Shown: piece by piece, positions 20,849 through 21,183 of the stretch
Position numbering within the stretch: position 1 is the stretch's first letter
Layout: every line of letters begins with the position of its first letter
Assembly (NCBI GenBank): GCA_036824555.1
Contig: DAISZX010000005.1
Span: forward strand, 1-21,183
DNA length: 21,183 nucleotides
Direction: 5' to 3'
Origin: SpSt-28 sp036824555
GTDB lineage: Archaea > Aenigmatarchaeota > Aenigmatarchaeia > CG10238-14 > SpSt-28
Made by a program: the position numbers and the translations under genes
The notes under the pieces: generated by a model
Told to the model about the DNA's origin: nothing
Database searches by the model: none
The model's input: only the letters and a program-made list of their open reading frames with translations

Positions 20849-21183
20849 CTAAATTTTATAAGTCCCTTTTTTCATTATTACCCTATCTATTCTAACGGCA
20901 ATACCTTTTTTTGCTTCATACATTTTTTGGCTATTCATCTTTGCTATCCCAATTGCTATTAATTCGTTTTTCAAACTCATTATTGCTATTAACTCCCCCT
21001 CAACTATCCCTTCCTGAATTCTAACTATCCCTACCGGATATAAAGGCGCACCGTTACAAATTGCTTCTATTGCTGAATCTTTAACAAAAACTTTCTTAAT
21101 ATGACCAATAGCAAATTCTATTGGGATTAAAATTTTTCTTAAATATTTTTCCTCGCCCTCTTTCCAGAACTCAAAAGCGTCTC
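20849..21183 (-). CDS. cbf5: Cbf5 pseudouridine synthase, C-terminal part (cut by window edge)
   Basis: The minus strand from the right edge encodes 110 residues ending at TAG 20849-20851; the start and the catalytic domain lie outside. The visible part begins FWKEGEEKYLRKILIPIEFA and goes on through VFVKDSAIEAICNGAPLYPVGI, ELIAIMSLKNELIAIGIAKM and KGIAVRIDRVIMKKGTYKI. This is the end of the TruB-like domain and the full PUA domain of archaeal Cbf5, the catalytic subunit of H/ACA ribonucleoproteins, which can also act alone on tRNA U55. It is upstream of, and probably cotranscribed with, the m5C methyltransferase. Confidence 0.93.
   Translation of the reverse strand, partial: DAFEFWKEGEEKYLRKILIPIEFAIGHIKKVFVKDSAIEAICNGAPLYPVGIVRIQEGIVEGELIAIMSLKNELIAIGIAKMNSQKMYEAKKGIAVRIDRVIMKKGTYKI

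Overview
The window is a gene-dense, AT-rich stretch of an archaeal chromosome. Archaeal markers include ribosomal proteins L10e and S8e, aIF5A with deoxyhypusine synthase, aIF2-beta, an RPA32-like ssDNA-binding protein, a histone, Cbf5 with a PUA domain, TATA-box promoters and an RNase P RNA. Several traits (many short proteins, a pilin-like signal sequence, a membrane-anchored DsbA-like protein) recall DPANN-type archaea. That placement is a weak inference, and the phylum cannot be fixed from this window.

Layout. 1-62: what looks like the trailer-end repeat of a CRISPR array lying mostly off the left edge. 218-301: tRNA-Ser(GGA), minus strand, divergent from a small zinc-ribbon protein gene. 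730-974: a gap with a perfect 12-bp inverted repeat flanking a TATA box, then an unrecognised gene. 1575-4704: translation and signalling genes (L10e; deoxyhypusine synthase on the opposite strand; S8e; a KaiC-like ATPase overlapping its HTH partner). 4744-6473: an MFS transporter and a DUF123/GIY-YIG-type protein. 6442-10334: a divergent unit in which a membrane-anchored winged-helix regulator faces a three-gene redox operon: an LUD plus 2x[4Fe-4S] protein (LutB-like), a thioredoxin-CcdA fusion, and a double-CCG protein (LutA/HdrB-like). 10365-12807: an MscS-TM-like membrane protein, then an RPA32-like / aIF2-beta / DUF424 / pilin-like operon. 12806-13060: RNase P RNA on the minus strand, lying under a spurious upstream extension of the next protein frame. 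13114-18731: a redox and NADP(H) region with a membrane-anchored DsbA-like protein, a CxxC-containing winged-helix regulator, thioredoxin, thioredoxin reductase, glutamate-type dehydrogenase, NAD kinase, a protein disulfide oxidoreductase with one dead active site, and a small membrane protein. 18771-21183 (minus strand): Cbf5 (5' part cut off by the window edge), an rRNA m5C methyltransferase, a PUA protein, histone and aIF5A.

How it fits together. There are two thiol/redox modules, each headed by a divergently transcribed winged-helix gene with a cysteine pair and a palindrome in the shared promoter. The first joins cytosolic Fe-S proteins to a CcdA membrane thiol channel. I know of no described system with this gene set, and it is the best candidate here for something new. 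The second could be supplied with NADPH: NAD kinase makes NADP+, the dehydrogenase could reduce it, and thioredoxin reductase carries an NADPH-type motif. Many first-in-operon genes have a TATA box 22-31 bp before the start codon and no Shine-Dalgarno (leaderless). Internal operon genes often carry GGAGG/GGTGA-type sites.
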